From Emiliania huxleyi CCMP1516 (lineage: Eukaryota > Haptophyta > Isochrysidales > Noelaerhabdaceae), in assembly GCF_000372725.1 (NCBI RefSeq), contig NW_005200600.1:200735-246171 (forward strand): a stretch of 45,437 nucleotides of DNA, in the 5' to 3' direction. The notes under the pieces are model-generated. The model searched no databases. It was not told the DNA's origin and saw only the letters and a program-made list of their open reading frames with translations. Shown piece by piece: positions 31,757 through 41,472 of this stretch. The first letter of the stretch is position 1; the number at the start of each line of letters is the position of its first letter. A program made the translations under genes and the position numbers.

Positions 31757-32652
31757 ATGGCGGAGCGTTCCGTGGGTCAGCTCGGAGGCGAGAGGAGCTT
31801 GGTGTCAAACAAAGAGTTCCAGTCAATCGCATATGGCTACCCGCAGCGCACGGCCAAAAATCTGCTCGACGAGTCGCCCCTACCGCCCGCGCCCGAGGCA
31901 AAGGTTGTGGTCATTCGGCTGGTCGACGCGAACGCCCTCGCCCTGATGGCGTTCGGGTTTAGCACGTTGATGTTTGCCGCGTTCCTGTGCGACTGGAAGG
32001 ACCTTGGAGACAGCAACTCGGACCGCTACGGCTTTGCCTACATCCCCGATATGCTCACCTGGGGCGTCTCGCTCAGTCTGACCGTTAGCGGCATTATCCA
32101 AGGGCTGAACGACGACCTGTTGGGCTTCTCGTCCTACCTGTTCCACGCGGCCATGCTCGGCACCATCGGCTACAACTTTGAGGAGAACCTCCTGGGAAAC
32201 ACGACGACGAGGTCCAGGAATATTAGCCACAGCTCCTCACACCACGATACCAGCAAAGCTCAAGTCCCCGAAGCGACGGGGGGTGGCGGCCACACGCGGG
32301 CAGCATACACACACGACGAGGCACTCGGAAGGGGCTGAAAGTGACACATCCTGAACGCAGGTTTGACATGATCGCCTGGTTATGTTACGCCGCGACTTGG
32401 ATCAATCTGGTGTTTGCTCTCATGGCCGTCAAAATCGCCGCCCTGTTTGGCGTTCTGTACCTGACGGTGGCGAACATGTTCTTCTTTGTCGGGCTCAACT
32501 TCCACGGCGTCTTTGACCACTACGGTCCGCAGGTGGGCGGCAAGATTGCCGGTTCGATGTGCTGCATTGTGGCGATGCAGTGCTTCTACCTGTTGCTGCC
32601 TGTGCTCACAGGCCGAGGCTGGCTCATTCTTCCTTGCGAGAAGAAAGAATGA
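31757..32652 (+). CDS. GPR1/FUN34/YaaH-like membrane protein (acetate transporter family)
   Basis: Two exons, 31757-32211 and 32361-32652, joined by a GT-AG phase-2 intron, give 248 residues. Six hydrophobic segments fit the family. The first (~55-77) contains DANALALMAFGFSTLMF, which resembles the N-P-A-P-L-G-L motif region. LTWGVSLSLTVSGIIQGLND, SSYLFHAAMLGTIGY, WINLVFALMAVKIAALFGVL, MFFFVGL and KIAGSMCCIVAMQCFYLLLP follow. Family members are acetate/ammonium-linked channels or transporters. The N-P-A-P motif itself is not conserved, so the match rests on overall pattern. Confidence 0.55.
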
Positions 32653-33641
32653 TGCGCGGGCAGACCCTGAGCTTCGAAGCTGAGCAGGCGCGCTCTCGCG
32701 TGGAGTGATTGCACGCACCTCGTCTATAGCTTTCCTGTGGCTGTGTGGCCAGGCCAGACAGCTGACACGTGACAGGTATCAGTAGGGGGTGGACAGCGCC
32801 CCAAAATCCACCAGTGCGGGATTTCGCGCAATCGCTTGACTCTGAAAAGCTCGCATATCCCTGCGGTGAGCGCTGTGCCTGTGGTCGCCGCAGACTGGCT
32901 CCGACTTGACGGCGGCATGGAGACGTGATGCCTCCCCATGCCGCCGTCGAGTCAAAATCGACATGCGATTCGATCTTTGGCCCGCCAGAGGACAAACAGC
33001 GCTGCGACCGCGAACGGTCAGTGTCAGCAGTCTACTTGGGTTTGTCCGGGAAGAAAGAATTCCTAGAATCATGCATAGGCAAGCCTTCTGCGAGGAGAGC
33101 AGAGTTACGCAGAGAGCTGGCGAGAGAAGCGCAACCAGGCATCAGGAGAGAGAAATTTTTAGCAATGTTGGCATTAGCAATGTTGGCATCAGGTGAGCCG
33201 CAAACTGACTTTTTTCCAGACTTCACCCAGACTTCACCCAGACCGTACACAGAGAGGAGCCCGAACCCTCACGCTGGTTAGCGAAGCGAACCAGTTCCAA
33301 CGGCAGCGGCAAAACCAAGAAAGAAAAACCGAGCTTAGGACAACAACACGCGGGCGTCAGGATTCGGACACTTAGCCACCAGGGTAATAAGTTCTCTAAT
33401 ATGGGAGCTCATAACTAAATAAATCACGCCGCATGCTGTGCACCCTTTCCGCGGCCATTTCGCTTGCGCCTCGGGATAAAATCTGCGGCCGACCTTCACA
33501 GCTCACAGCTCACCTCACGAGAGATCTCAGACGGACGGCCGGGGCACCCACGTCGCGGCAGGTTGGATCGTGATACCTCTGATCATCTCTCGCCGACGAT
33601 CGATCGGACGGCGCGGCGTCGGCCCCGTGCCGTCTGTCGCG
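32653..33641. other. Intergenic region with one unexplained ORF
   Basis: Contains a 13-bp inverted repeat (32908-32920 with 32936-32948) and the ORF at 32928-33281. AATAAATCA at 33417-33425 is AT-rich. The rest shows no recognised feature. Confidence 0.4.
32928..33281 (+). CDS. Hypothetical ORF, AT-richer than neighbours
   Basis: 117-codon frame from the ATG at 32928. The Lys/Glu/Arg-rich middle (LGLSGKKEFLESCIGK, then RRAELRRELAREA) looks protein-like and the base composition is less GC-rich than nearby genes. It contains a 15-bp duplication (encoding AMLAL/AMLAS) and two ACTTCACCCAG 11-mers. A GTGAGCC after the repeat could be a donor, leaving the true 3' end unknown. The family is unrecognised. 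Confidence 0.3.
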   Translation: MPPHAAVESKSTCDSIFGPPEDKQRCDRERSVSAVYLGLSGKKEFLESCIGKPSARRAELRRELAREAQPGIRREKFLAMLALAMLASGEPQTDFFPDFTQTSPRPYTERSPNPHAG

Positions 33642-35871
33642 ATGTTCTCTCGCACGGGCCACAGCCTGCTCGATGAGAGTCAGACCAGGTACGAGGGCGG
33701 CCGCTCGTCGCCGGGCGCGCCGCACCTCCAGATGCTCATGACGCTCTCGATGGGTGTGCTGGTCGGCGCGGCTGCGGTTTTCGGCGCAAGCCGGTTGAGC
33801 TCGGCTCCCGTCACCGCGGCGGTGGTTCCCGCCGGCGAGCCGAGCACGGAGCTCACGGGGACGGTGTCGGCGCTCCGCACCCTCGTGGCCGATCTTCAGA
33901 CCGAGGTCGGCGAGATGAAGAGGCAGAAGGAGCAGCGGAGCACCAAGGCGGCGGCAGGGCCGGAGGCGCAACCCGCAGCGGCCACGTCGCTGAGCGAGAA
34001 GGGCTGGATCCCGTCGATCCCGTTCCTGCAGCCCGCGGCGCTCCCCTCCAAGTGAGCGACGCCCTTCCCCCCCACACATACACGCAAGCACACACACACA
34101 CACACACAACACACACACACACACGGCGCACACGCAGATACATCGTGAAGCACACGCCGCCGGTGAAGCTGCAGCACCTGCGCGGCGCGTGCTGGCTCTT
34201 CGGCATCTCGGGCGTGCTCGAGGCTTCGTACCGCAAGCAGGGCATCGCCTACGGCTTCATGCAGCCCGACGAGTACCTGCGTCTGACGGAGCAAAACTTG
34301 GGAGCGCAGATTGAGTCGGCCTGCCGCGCCACCACAAAGTACTGGAAGCTGGGCTCGCTGAACGACAAGGCGGTGTGCTTCACGGGTGATGGCGACACCG
34401 CGTGGAAGGGCAACTCGACCGAGGGCGGCGAGGCCGAGTGGATCTGGTACCTCAAGGAGTGGCTGGAGGACACCATGGCGCTTCCCGAGTCGGTTTGCCC
34501 GTACCTGGAAAAGGAGGAGGGCAACTCGAGCGCCATCTGCGTGGGCTCCGAGGCGGCGATCAAGAAGTCGGCGCTGAAGATGAAGATCAAGGGCATGAAG
34601 GCCTACTACGGCCTCGCCGACCTCAAGAGGTCGATCTTCGAGAACGAGCGCTACCAGGCCTTCTCGATTGCTCTCTTCGGGCAAAACTACCCGCTGCCGT
34701 GCACAGACGCCACCAAGGACTACTACAAGTGCGACCCTGCGGGTCCGCTGTGCACAAAGTGCCCGGCCGAGGCCAACTATGCGGGCGTGGAGTGCTGCGT
34801 CCTGCAGGCGCGCTTCGGCACCAACATGAAAGGCGAGTTCTCGGGCGGTCACGGGGGGCAGTTCACGGCGGCCGGCGGCCACGCCGTCGGCTACGTCGGC
34901 TGGAACGACAACTTCTTCTCGTCCCACGGGTACAAGGGCGGGCTCATCATCAAGAACTCGTGGTGGGATGGGGTGCCACCGCCGGGCATCGTGTGCACCG
35001 ACCCGACCGCGCCGTGCTCCGCTGGTCGCGGCTCGCACACCTAGAAGCTGAACACGTATTCATGTACCTTAGGTATCCCAACTAGCGCCCAGAGGACACG
35101 TATTCAGCCGTATTCGGCCGTATTCCGCTGCATTCACAGCATGCTTCTCCGTCGTATCCACGCGGTGCTCTTCACACACTCCACAACACCGTCTTCCCGC
35201 CCTGAGGTTGGCGTCTTCAGCACGTAGGCTCGCATAGCCTCCCGTACTACATGGAGGAGATCTCCTCGGTGGCCGAGCGCGAGATCTGCCCGAACGTGCA
35301 CTCGCCCGCCTCGTGGTATGCGTGCGCCGACATCGCAACGTGCACCTCGGTCGACTCCAACATCTCCGCGGTGGCCACGCGCAAGGTGCTGCACCTCGAG
35401 TGCCTCGGCGATGGCGACCAGTCGCCGTACGTGAAGGGCATCTGCAAGGCGGGCGAAAAGTTCTTCTTCAAAAACATGACCGACTTTGGCTCGGGGCTCT
35501 CGGTCGCGTGCATGGTCAAGGGCGACGGCTCGGGCGACCTCTGCCTCCCGCCGCTGTGGGACGAAGACCTTGCGATGCTCTTCACTCCCGTACCCGAGGA
35601 GGACAAGCCAAACGACCCGGACCAGTGCGGGTATTACTGGTTCCCGTATGACATCTATGGCAAGGTTGCGGCCACCATGGAGAAGTCGTACGGCGTCGAC
35701 TTTGACATCGTGTGGCCCAAGTCGGCGTACGTCAACGCGCCCAAGTACTTCAAGGACGTCGAGTGCCCTGGCTGCGACTACGAGGTGATCAAGAAGAACA
35801 CGCACAAGCAGCGGACGCCGCCCTTCACCGGACCCTTCCCGACGCTGCGCGAGCCACTCAAGAAGGAGTGA
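33642..35871 (+). CDS. Membrane-anchored papain-like cysteine protease (C1A)
   Basis: Three exons, 33642-34051, 34138-35030 and 35228-35871, join in frame to 648 residues. Residues ~31-52 are one transmembrane segment (LMTLSMGVLVGAAAVFGAS), making a type II protein, followed by a short coiled coil (LRTLVADLQTEVGEMKRQ). The active site is Q149-x5-C155 in LQHLRGACWLF, with the His in GGHAVGYVGW and the Asn in IIKNSWW. This retains the full Q-C-H-N set, though the usual GSCWAF is altered to GACWLF. After the Asn comes a ~230-residue Cys-rich C-terminal extension of unknown role. Intron 1 is GT-AG with a CA repeat (34077-34133). Intron 2 is GC-AG flanked by GGCTCGCA direct repeats. It likely acts in the endomembrane or lysosomal lumen. 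Confidence 0.88.
35031..35227 (+). repeat. GC-AG intron bounded by direct repeats, with CGTATTC decamers
   Basis: GGCTCGCACA at the donor and GGCTCGCATA at the acceptor side form a 9-of-10 direct repeat across the intron. Inside, CGTATTCGGC-type 10-mers repeat three to four times (35099-35135). Confidence 0.85.
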
Positions 35872-36527
35872 GCTGTGCGAGAATCCGGCGCCGCACACGC
35901 GTTGTTCTGCTGTGACCACGCTGTGTAGCTGCACGTTGCCATTTCGGCAACTGCCGCGGTGCACCTCTGTCGGTCGCGCGTGAGGTTGAGTTGTGGCCTT
36001 TGGTGCGGGGCAGAGGTGGGCGGTGCCGGTGGGCACGGTGGGGGGGGGGTGGGCACGGTGGGGGGGGGCATGGATTGGAGTGATGTGTGCTCGAGGTCAG
36101 ATCGAGGTCAGGGGAGATACAGATAGAGATCTGAGAAGTGAGATGGGTTCATTATCGATTATGGCATATAAGATAATATATGCGATATGTGGGGGATATT
36201 ATCCGGATATGGGGGGGGGGGGACCTTGCCGCGTGGTTGTGCGCGTTGCGGCAGTTGGGAGCGATCACGAATCACGTGTGGTCCCTTCGTGTCCGTGTCT
36301 CGTTCGATGTTTTTGAGATATGGCGTATACAGAAATATCTGGAATGTGTGTGGTTCTGGGGTTGTGGTCCTGTTTCACACCTCCTGACAAGTCTCAAGTG
36401 TCATGGACACGTACACGTGCAGGTCGTGTGGGCTCTCTGGCCTCTGGCTCTGCGCGCGCGGGTGCGGTGGCTGCAAGAGCCCAGCAGGGTGCGGGGACGT
36501 ACAATGGGGAAGTGATTAGCCCTGCGC
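35872..36527. other. Convergent intergenic region
   Basis: Between the cysteine protease and BCKDHA 3' ends. G-rich runs (36040-36070, 36211-36221) and an AT-richer patch (36120-36180). No gene is recognised. Confidence 0.5.
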
Positions 36528-39005
36528 TCACATGGACTCGATCTGCTCGGCGGTCACCTCGGCGTAGTGCTCGCTGTACTTGGCGAGGTGCGCCTTGAGG
36601 TCCGCCTGCTGCTGCCGCAGCATCCAGGGCGGCTCGTCGAGCACGTCGGTGAAGAGGTGCTTGACATGCGGCTGCGCACGCTTCTCCGCGTCGTTGAGCG
36701 CCTTGATGGACGCGGCACGCTCCGTCTTGCGCAGCGCTGTCTCCTCCTCCGCCGTCCACAAGCCGCGCGCCTCGAGGAAGCGGCCGAAGCGCACGATTGG
36801 CGAGCGCGCGTCCCAGTACCTACGTGTGGGATACGCCGACATGAGGGGCGGGAAGACGGCACTCACGAGTACAGTGAGTGCAGCGGAATGCAGCGGAATG
36901 CGGCGGAGTACACCGGAGTACGTGCCCTCTCGAGTGCTGGTTGGGAGACAAGAACACGTCTTCCGCTTCTAGGTCCGCCGCACGCCCGCTCGCTGTCGTA
37001 CCCCTCCTCGGGCGAGTCGGCGCGCCTGTACTTGGAGTCGTCGTCGGAGGTGGAGTGCGCGCCTGGCCGAGCAAAGGCGTGTTCAGCCAGTCAGTGGGAC
37101 ACACGCCCAAGCACAGACGACGGGGCACACACGCACTCGCGAAACACACGGGGCATTGCACACGAGGCGGTGTGTGCGTTCTCAGGGAAAGGCATCACCA
37201 CAGACGCACGTCAAATCGTCAGAGGGGCCCATGCCGAGACCAGCAGAGCTAGCTAGCGACCTGCGCTGGGCTCACTTGCCAGCTAGTGAAGACCTGTGCG
37301 CTAGCTAGAGCTCGCACTAGAGGCCGTCCTCGCATTCGCCTTCACCTGGGACCCAGTGCTGCCTTCTGACTGCCGTCGCTGTCTCTCCCTTCTCGACTGT
37401 CTGTGCGTGTGCGTCTTGGGTCCCGGGGTTGTGTGCTTGCGCCAACAGCAAGCGGTGGGGCCCAGTGCTGCCTTCTGACTGCCTCGACTCGCCAGAGCGC
37501 GACCGGCGGCTCATCGGGTGCCCTCTGGCCCCGTCAGTCAGTCAGTGTTACACACGTCCTAGCATGGACCCTCTGGCCCATCTCGGGCAATCTCGGGCAA
37601 TCTCCGCGCCGATGCGGTACGTCATCGCCTCGATGAGCGCGGGCTTCCCCTCCTCGACGGCGATGCGCCGCGCCGCCCGCGTCGCGGCGTACACAGCGAG
37701 CAGGTCGTTGCCTGAGGGGGAGAACGACGGGGGGAACGACGGGGGGGGGGAGGGGTGTTCCGACGGCGAGTCGGTGCGGCCCGGTGCAGTGCATGTTGGC
37801 CGCGGACGTTTCGGGTGCGGAGCTGGCAGTGAGCAGCGGCAGCGGCAGCGGTGAGCAACGGTGAGCAGCGGCAGCGGTGAGCGGGGTGGGTGGCGGGGTG
37901 GCGGGGTGGCGGCGTACCGTCGACGCGAATTGTGGGCATACCAAACGCGACCCCGCGCGGCGCGATGCCGTCCGACTTGTACTGGTCGTCGGTGTGCGTG
38001 GAGATGGCATAGCCGTTGTTGCGGCAGAAGAAGATGGTCGGGCAGCCGTGTACGGACGCGATATTCAGCGCCGAGGGAATGTCTAGAGAGACGAGAGAGA
38101 CGTGTACGGACGCGATATTCAGCGCCGAGGGAATGTCTAGAGAGACGAGAGAGACGTGTACGGACGCGATATTCAGCGCCGAGGGAATGTCTAGAGAGAG
38201 ACCAGAGCGGTGGGCACGGGCCAGCAAAACGAGAGGCCGCGAAGGCCGATGTGCTTCGAGTCGCCGCACCGTGATGATCTCGGCTACCGCTCGGCTTACC
38301 TCTCGGCTACCTCTCGGCTACCTCTCGGCTATGTCTCGGCGCACCGCCCTCCGACGCGCAGCCCTCACCAAAGTAGGTGATGGAGCACCGTCCCTTGCGC
38401 TGGAGCTTCATCGCGTAGGCGGCGCCGTTGGCGGCAGGCACCTGCTGCCCCAGGTTCGACTTGACGTACATGAGGTGCTTCTCGGGCGAGCCGATGTGCA
38501 TCGGCAGCTGCCGGCCCTTGGTTGCGTCGAGCTCGTTGTGGCAGCACTGGTTGGCAGCTTCCTCGATGGTGTAGCCGCGCCAGAAGGTGGCGCCGAGCTC
38601 GCGGTACTGCGGCCACACCCAGTCGTCGTCGCGCAGCGCGGCGCCCGAGCCGACCGAGCACGCCTCCTCGCCGCGGTTCGTGAAGTAAAAGGAGAGCCGC
38701 CCCTGCCGCTGAGCCTCGTTGAAGACCTTGTCAAACTCGGAGACCTTCACCATTGTCTGCTGCATCCGCCGCATCACCGCCGGCGCTATGTCCGGAAGCG
38801 CAGCGCCCTCGACCGGCACGCCGTTGTCGTCAATGAGCCGGAAGCACGGAAAGGCTGGCGGCACCGCGTCGGCGTGAGGATACAAGTATCGGAGCTCCGG
38901 CGTGTACTCGGACCGGGCACCGACGAAGCGAGAGAGCTCGGCGCCGCTAGCACACCCCCGTGCGAGGCGTCGCGCTGCGGAGGCTGCGCGCCGCGAGCCC
39001 AGCAT
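36528..39005 (-). CDS. BCKDHA: Branched-chain 2-oxoacid dehydrogenase E1 alpha subunit
   Basis: Thiamine-diphosphate-dependent decarboxylase subunit of the mitochondrial complex that degrades Leu, Ile and Val keto acids. Five exons join to 432 residues (human 445): 39005-38345, 38082-37918, 37711-37610, 37062-36984 and 36819-36528. Motifs include [32 protein letters not shown], the ThDP-Mg region GEGCASEGD...[14 protein letters not shown], the phosphorylation-loop [11 protein letters not shown], and the C-terminal [15 protein letters not shown] and AKYSEHY. The N-terminus ([17 protein letters not shown]) fits a mitochondrial presequence. Introns 1, 2 and 4 are GT-AG; intron 3 is GC-AG and carries a dispersed repeat. 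The exon-2 acceptor is triplicated. No E1 beta gene is nearby. Confidence 0.95.
36878..36915 (-). repeat. 10-bp repeat in BCKDHA intron 4
   Basis: GCAGCGGAAT decamers and variants repeated about four times, on the plus strand. Confidence 0.75.
37088..37571 (-). repeat. Split copy of the dispersed repeat inside BCKDHA intron 3
   Basis: 37088-37235 and 37525-37571 are reverse complements of the two halves of the repeat at 29695-29845. The ~290 bp between them is not shared, and includes two copies of CCCAGTGCTGCCTTCTGACT (37351 and 37460). Confidence 0.8.
38047..38199 (-). repeat. Triplicated splice acceptor of BCKDHA exon 2 (54-bp unit)
   Basis: Three tandem 54-bp units each carry a CTCTCTAG acceptor plus the first 35 bp of exon 2 (on the minus strand ACATTCCCTCGGCGCTGAAT...). 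The possible acceptors lie at 38191, 38137 and 38083. Because 54 is a multiple of three and the unit has no stop, use of an upstream copy adds 18 or 36 residues in frame. Only the most downstream copy gives the family-normal protein. Confidence 0.9.
38283..38341 (-). repeat. 11-bp repeat in BCKDHA intron 1
   Basis: CTCGGCTACCT and variants repeated about five times, on the plus strand. Confidence 0.85.
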
Positions 39006-39621
39006 GGGTGCACAGCTCGTTTTTGTCCTTTGGCAACATTTTTTTGCACCTCGACTCGCTGAGCTGTGAGCCCTTTCAGAGCGGTGTTTCGACACCGATA
39101 TCGTTCAAGGGATGATCCCGGCTCTCCGCTGTTTCAAGAGAATAAGAGAAAGCTTAAGTGCCGCAGTTGTGCTGTCCACCGACTGGCGGCGTGACACGTC
39201 ACTCAGTAGCCGCAACTTTCTGCACGAGATCGGCTCTACTCCATGATCCTTTCTTGCTTCTCTCTGCTGCCGCCGCGCCCCTTCATCGCTCTCCTCGGCC
39301 TCGTCTGCGACGACGCCGACGTCTGCCGGGCCCTTGCTCTCGCCTCTCGGCGCAACGTCGTTCTCTCCCGGCAACAATGGCGGTCCATTCACAGATAGGT
39401 TGTTGGCCGCTCTGTGTAGCACGAGACCTCGAGAGAAGGCCGCCCGGAGGCGGAGGGCCCAAGTCACGAATTGGCTTTCTTTCGGCGGGCAAGATAGGTT
39501 GAGGTTGAACACATCGCACACAGTGAGGGTGTGAAAGGCAAACCTAACCAAGGTCCACATCTACATCTCTTCACAGAAAAACATCTCTTCACACGAAACA
39601 CAACCCCGGTTCACAGCCTTG

Positions 39622-39670
39622 TTATGAGAAGAAAATACCTCCTATGGCGCTATGCGCTGGTCTGTGAGAG
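39622..39670 (+). repeat. Dispersed repeat copy (partner at 15884-15935)
   Basis: Contains AATACCTCCTATGGCGCT followed by CGCTGGTCTGTGAG. Confidence 0.75.
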
Positions 39671-39707
39671 GTTGAGGTGCGAGCCCTGGAGGCCCTGGGG
39701 ATGGGGG

Positions 39708-39767
39708 GAGACTACCCGCGGGCCTAGAAGGCCCGCGCGCAGGCCTTCTAGGCCCGCGGGTAGTCTC
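39708..39767. repeat. Perfect 26-bp inverted repeat with 8-nt loop
   Basis: Arms 39708-39733 and 39742-39767 are exact complements (each includes CCCGCGGGCCTAGAAGGCC or its complement). The loop is CGCGCGCA. This is one of the most stable hairpins in the window. Confidence 0.95.
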
Positions 39768-39900
39768 TTCACAGGCACAGATCAGCTGGAGGCGCTGTCA
39801 GAGGAACTCGAGGGAGAGAGATTCACACATCGGCGCGAGCCGGCAGACGCTGCGCTGGCTCGGCGAGGGCGTGCGCGTGCCGTGGATCGGTTCGCAAAAG

Positions 39901-40938
39901 ATGGCGGTCTCCCTGTGGCTAGCCTTGTTCACCGCCTGCGTCGCGATTCTGCTGCCGCTCCTTCTGTGGCGGCTTGGCCGTCGCCCCGCCGCCAGCGCGG
40001 AGCCAGGCCCGGCGGCCACGGCGGGAGCAAGCCCTCGGGCTGCGTACCGGCACCCGACAGAGCTGCGAGCGACACTGGAAGAACCCGGGCTGTTGGCCGA
40101 GGCTGCACGGCAGAAGGAGCAGGGCAACGAGATGCTCGCAAACGGGCTCCTCGACGCGGCGACGCAGTGCTACCTCACCGCCCTCTGGTTCCTCCGGCGA
40201 GGCTCGCCAACCTACCCCAAGGCGCTAAACTTGCAGGTCGCGCCCGCTGGAGAGGCGGCCGCGAGCCTGCTAGGAGGCGGGCGCGTCTCGCCTGACCAGC
40301 CGACTCTGGGCCGGCTGTCGCGTCTGATCGTGCTGCTGCGCGGCGGCGGCGGCGGTGGAAGCGGTGGTCGCGGTGGCGGCGATGGGCTGGACGGCGAGGC
40401 GGCAGAGGCCCTCCGAGTGGCTCTGCACCTGAACGTGGCCGCCGTGGCGCTGCGGAGGGAGGACTGGTACCTCGCCGCGGCAGCGTGCAGGTGGGTGACG
40501 GAGCGGCAGCCCGCAAACGCAAAGGCGCTCTACCGGTTGGGCGTCGCGCAAGAGGGCAGGGGCGACTCGCCCGGCGCGTTGCGCTCGCTCGCCGCATGCG
40601 TCAAGGCGGAGCCGCAGAATCGCGAGGCGCGCCGGCTCTTTGAGCAGCTGCGCGACGAGGCGGAGCAGCGCCGCTCGCTCTACAGCGGCATTGGCGGCCG
40701 ATCGGGCTTCGGAGGCTCCGATGCCCCGCCGCCGCCGCCGCCGGGGCCGGAGAGGGAGGATGAGCTGACGCAGCGGATCCGCGCGTTGCTGGAGAAGGAG
40801 GCGAAGGAGGAGAACGAAAAACTGCGCGCGCAGGCCGATGCGGAGGCGCGCGAAGCGTCGGGGATGCCGCCGACAGCGCGAGAGGAGGCAATGCAGAAGG
40901 CGCGCCAGGGAGCTGGTGGGGAGGCGCTCCTGAAGTAA
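39901..40938 (+). CDS. Membrane-anchored TPR protein with carboxylate clamp
   Basis: Single exon, 345 residues from the ATG at 39901. Residues ~3-24 form a transmembrane anchor (WLALFTACVAILLPLLLWRL). A three-repeat TPR domain follows, split by a Gly-rich insert (~140-158): EAARQKEQGNEMLANGLLD, ALHLNVAAVALRREDWYLA and NAKALYRLGVAQEGRG. The dicarboxylate-clamp residues known from PP5, HOP and FKBP proteins are present: K and N in KEQGN, N in LHLN, K and R in KALYR. This predicts binding of the C-terminal EEVD of HSP70/HSP90. The Pro-rich, then charged coiled-coil tail resembles no known domain. It is probably on the ER or mitochondrial outer membrane. Confidence 0.82.
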   Translation: MAVSLWLALFTACVAILLPLLLWRLGRRPAASAEPGPAATAGASPRAAYRHPTELRATLEEPGLLAEAARQKEQGNEMLANGLLDAATQCYLTALWFLRRGSPTYPKALNLQVAPAGEAAASLLGGGRVSPDQPTLGRLSRLIVLLRGGGGGGSGGRGGGDGLDGEAAEALRVALHLNVAAVALRREDWYLAAAACRWVTERQPANAKALYRLGVAQEGRGDSPGALRSLAACVKAEPQNREARRLFEQLRDEAEQRRSLYSGIGGRSGFGGSDAPPPPPPGPEREDELTQRIRALLEKEAKEENEKLRAQADAEAREASGMPPTAREEAMQKARQGAGGEALLK

Positions 40939-41472
40939 GGGTAGCGCGGCGCCTAGAGCTAGACTCTACGGCTAGACGAAGAGCTTGTGCCCCTGGGAAA
41001 ATATACATAAACACGGTATTTAGGCGTTGACCACTCGCGAATCTCGATAACAAATGCAGGCGAACAATATGAATATCGAACAAATGTGTGTGAGACGGGA
41101 GGTGCGAGGGCCGAGGCGCGAGGGGGGTGCGGGTGTGTGGGGGGGTGCGCGGGCGGGTGCGGACGATGGGGCTTCGTGTATCGTGACGGGTCGCTCGGGT
41201 GTGTGCGCTGTGGGTAGTGTGGGGGGGGGGCGCGTCGGCGCGCTAGTTATAAGATATAACACCCTGTCGCGGTCGATACGGCAATTAGCCTTGTGCTTTA
41301 CGTAATTCTTTGATACAAACATTTCTCGTATTCGTTTTTAAAATTAAATTATTCGAGCCAATCCCCCGTTTTGGAGATGGTGTGTGTGACGATATGGAGG
41401 TGAGAGACGAGGCCTTCTTTCGCACGGAGCCTACACGCACCGATCGTCCTCCCACACAACGTAACGGGTCGA
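40939..41472. other. Convergent intergenic region
   Basis: Between the TPR and myotubularin 3' ends. G-rich from 41095 to 41232, then AT-richer (41245-41355). No gene is recognised. Confidence 0.5.

Larger units (their letters stand above)
39006..39900. other. Divergent intergenic region with hairpin and dispersed repeats
   Basis: Between BCKDHA and the TPR gene. Contains the 39262-39362 stretch related to the foldback core, the dispersed repeat at 39622-39670, and the strong hairpin at 39708-39767. The 51-codon frame at 39243-39398 (…CDDADVCRALALASRR…) looks vaguely like an F-box start but is isolated. Confidence 0.55.

Noticed and set aside
39243..39398. F-box gene fragment
   Set aside because: 51 codons only, and the resemblance is weak; kept as repeat-related sequence.
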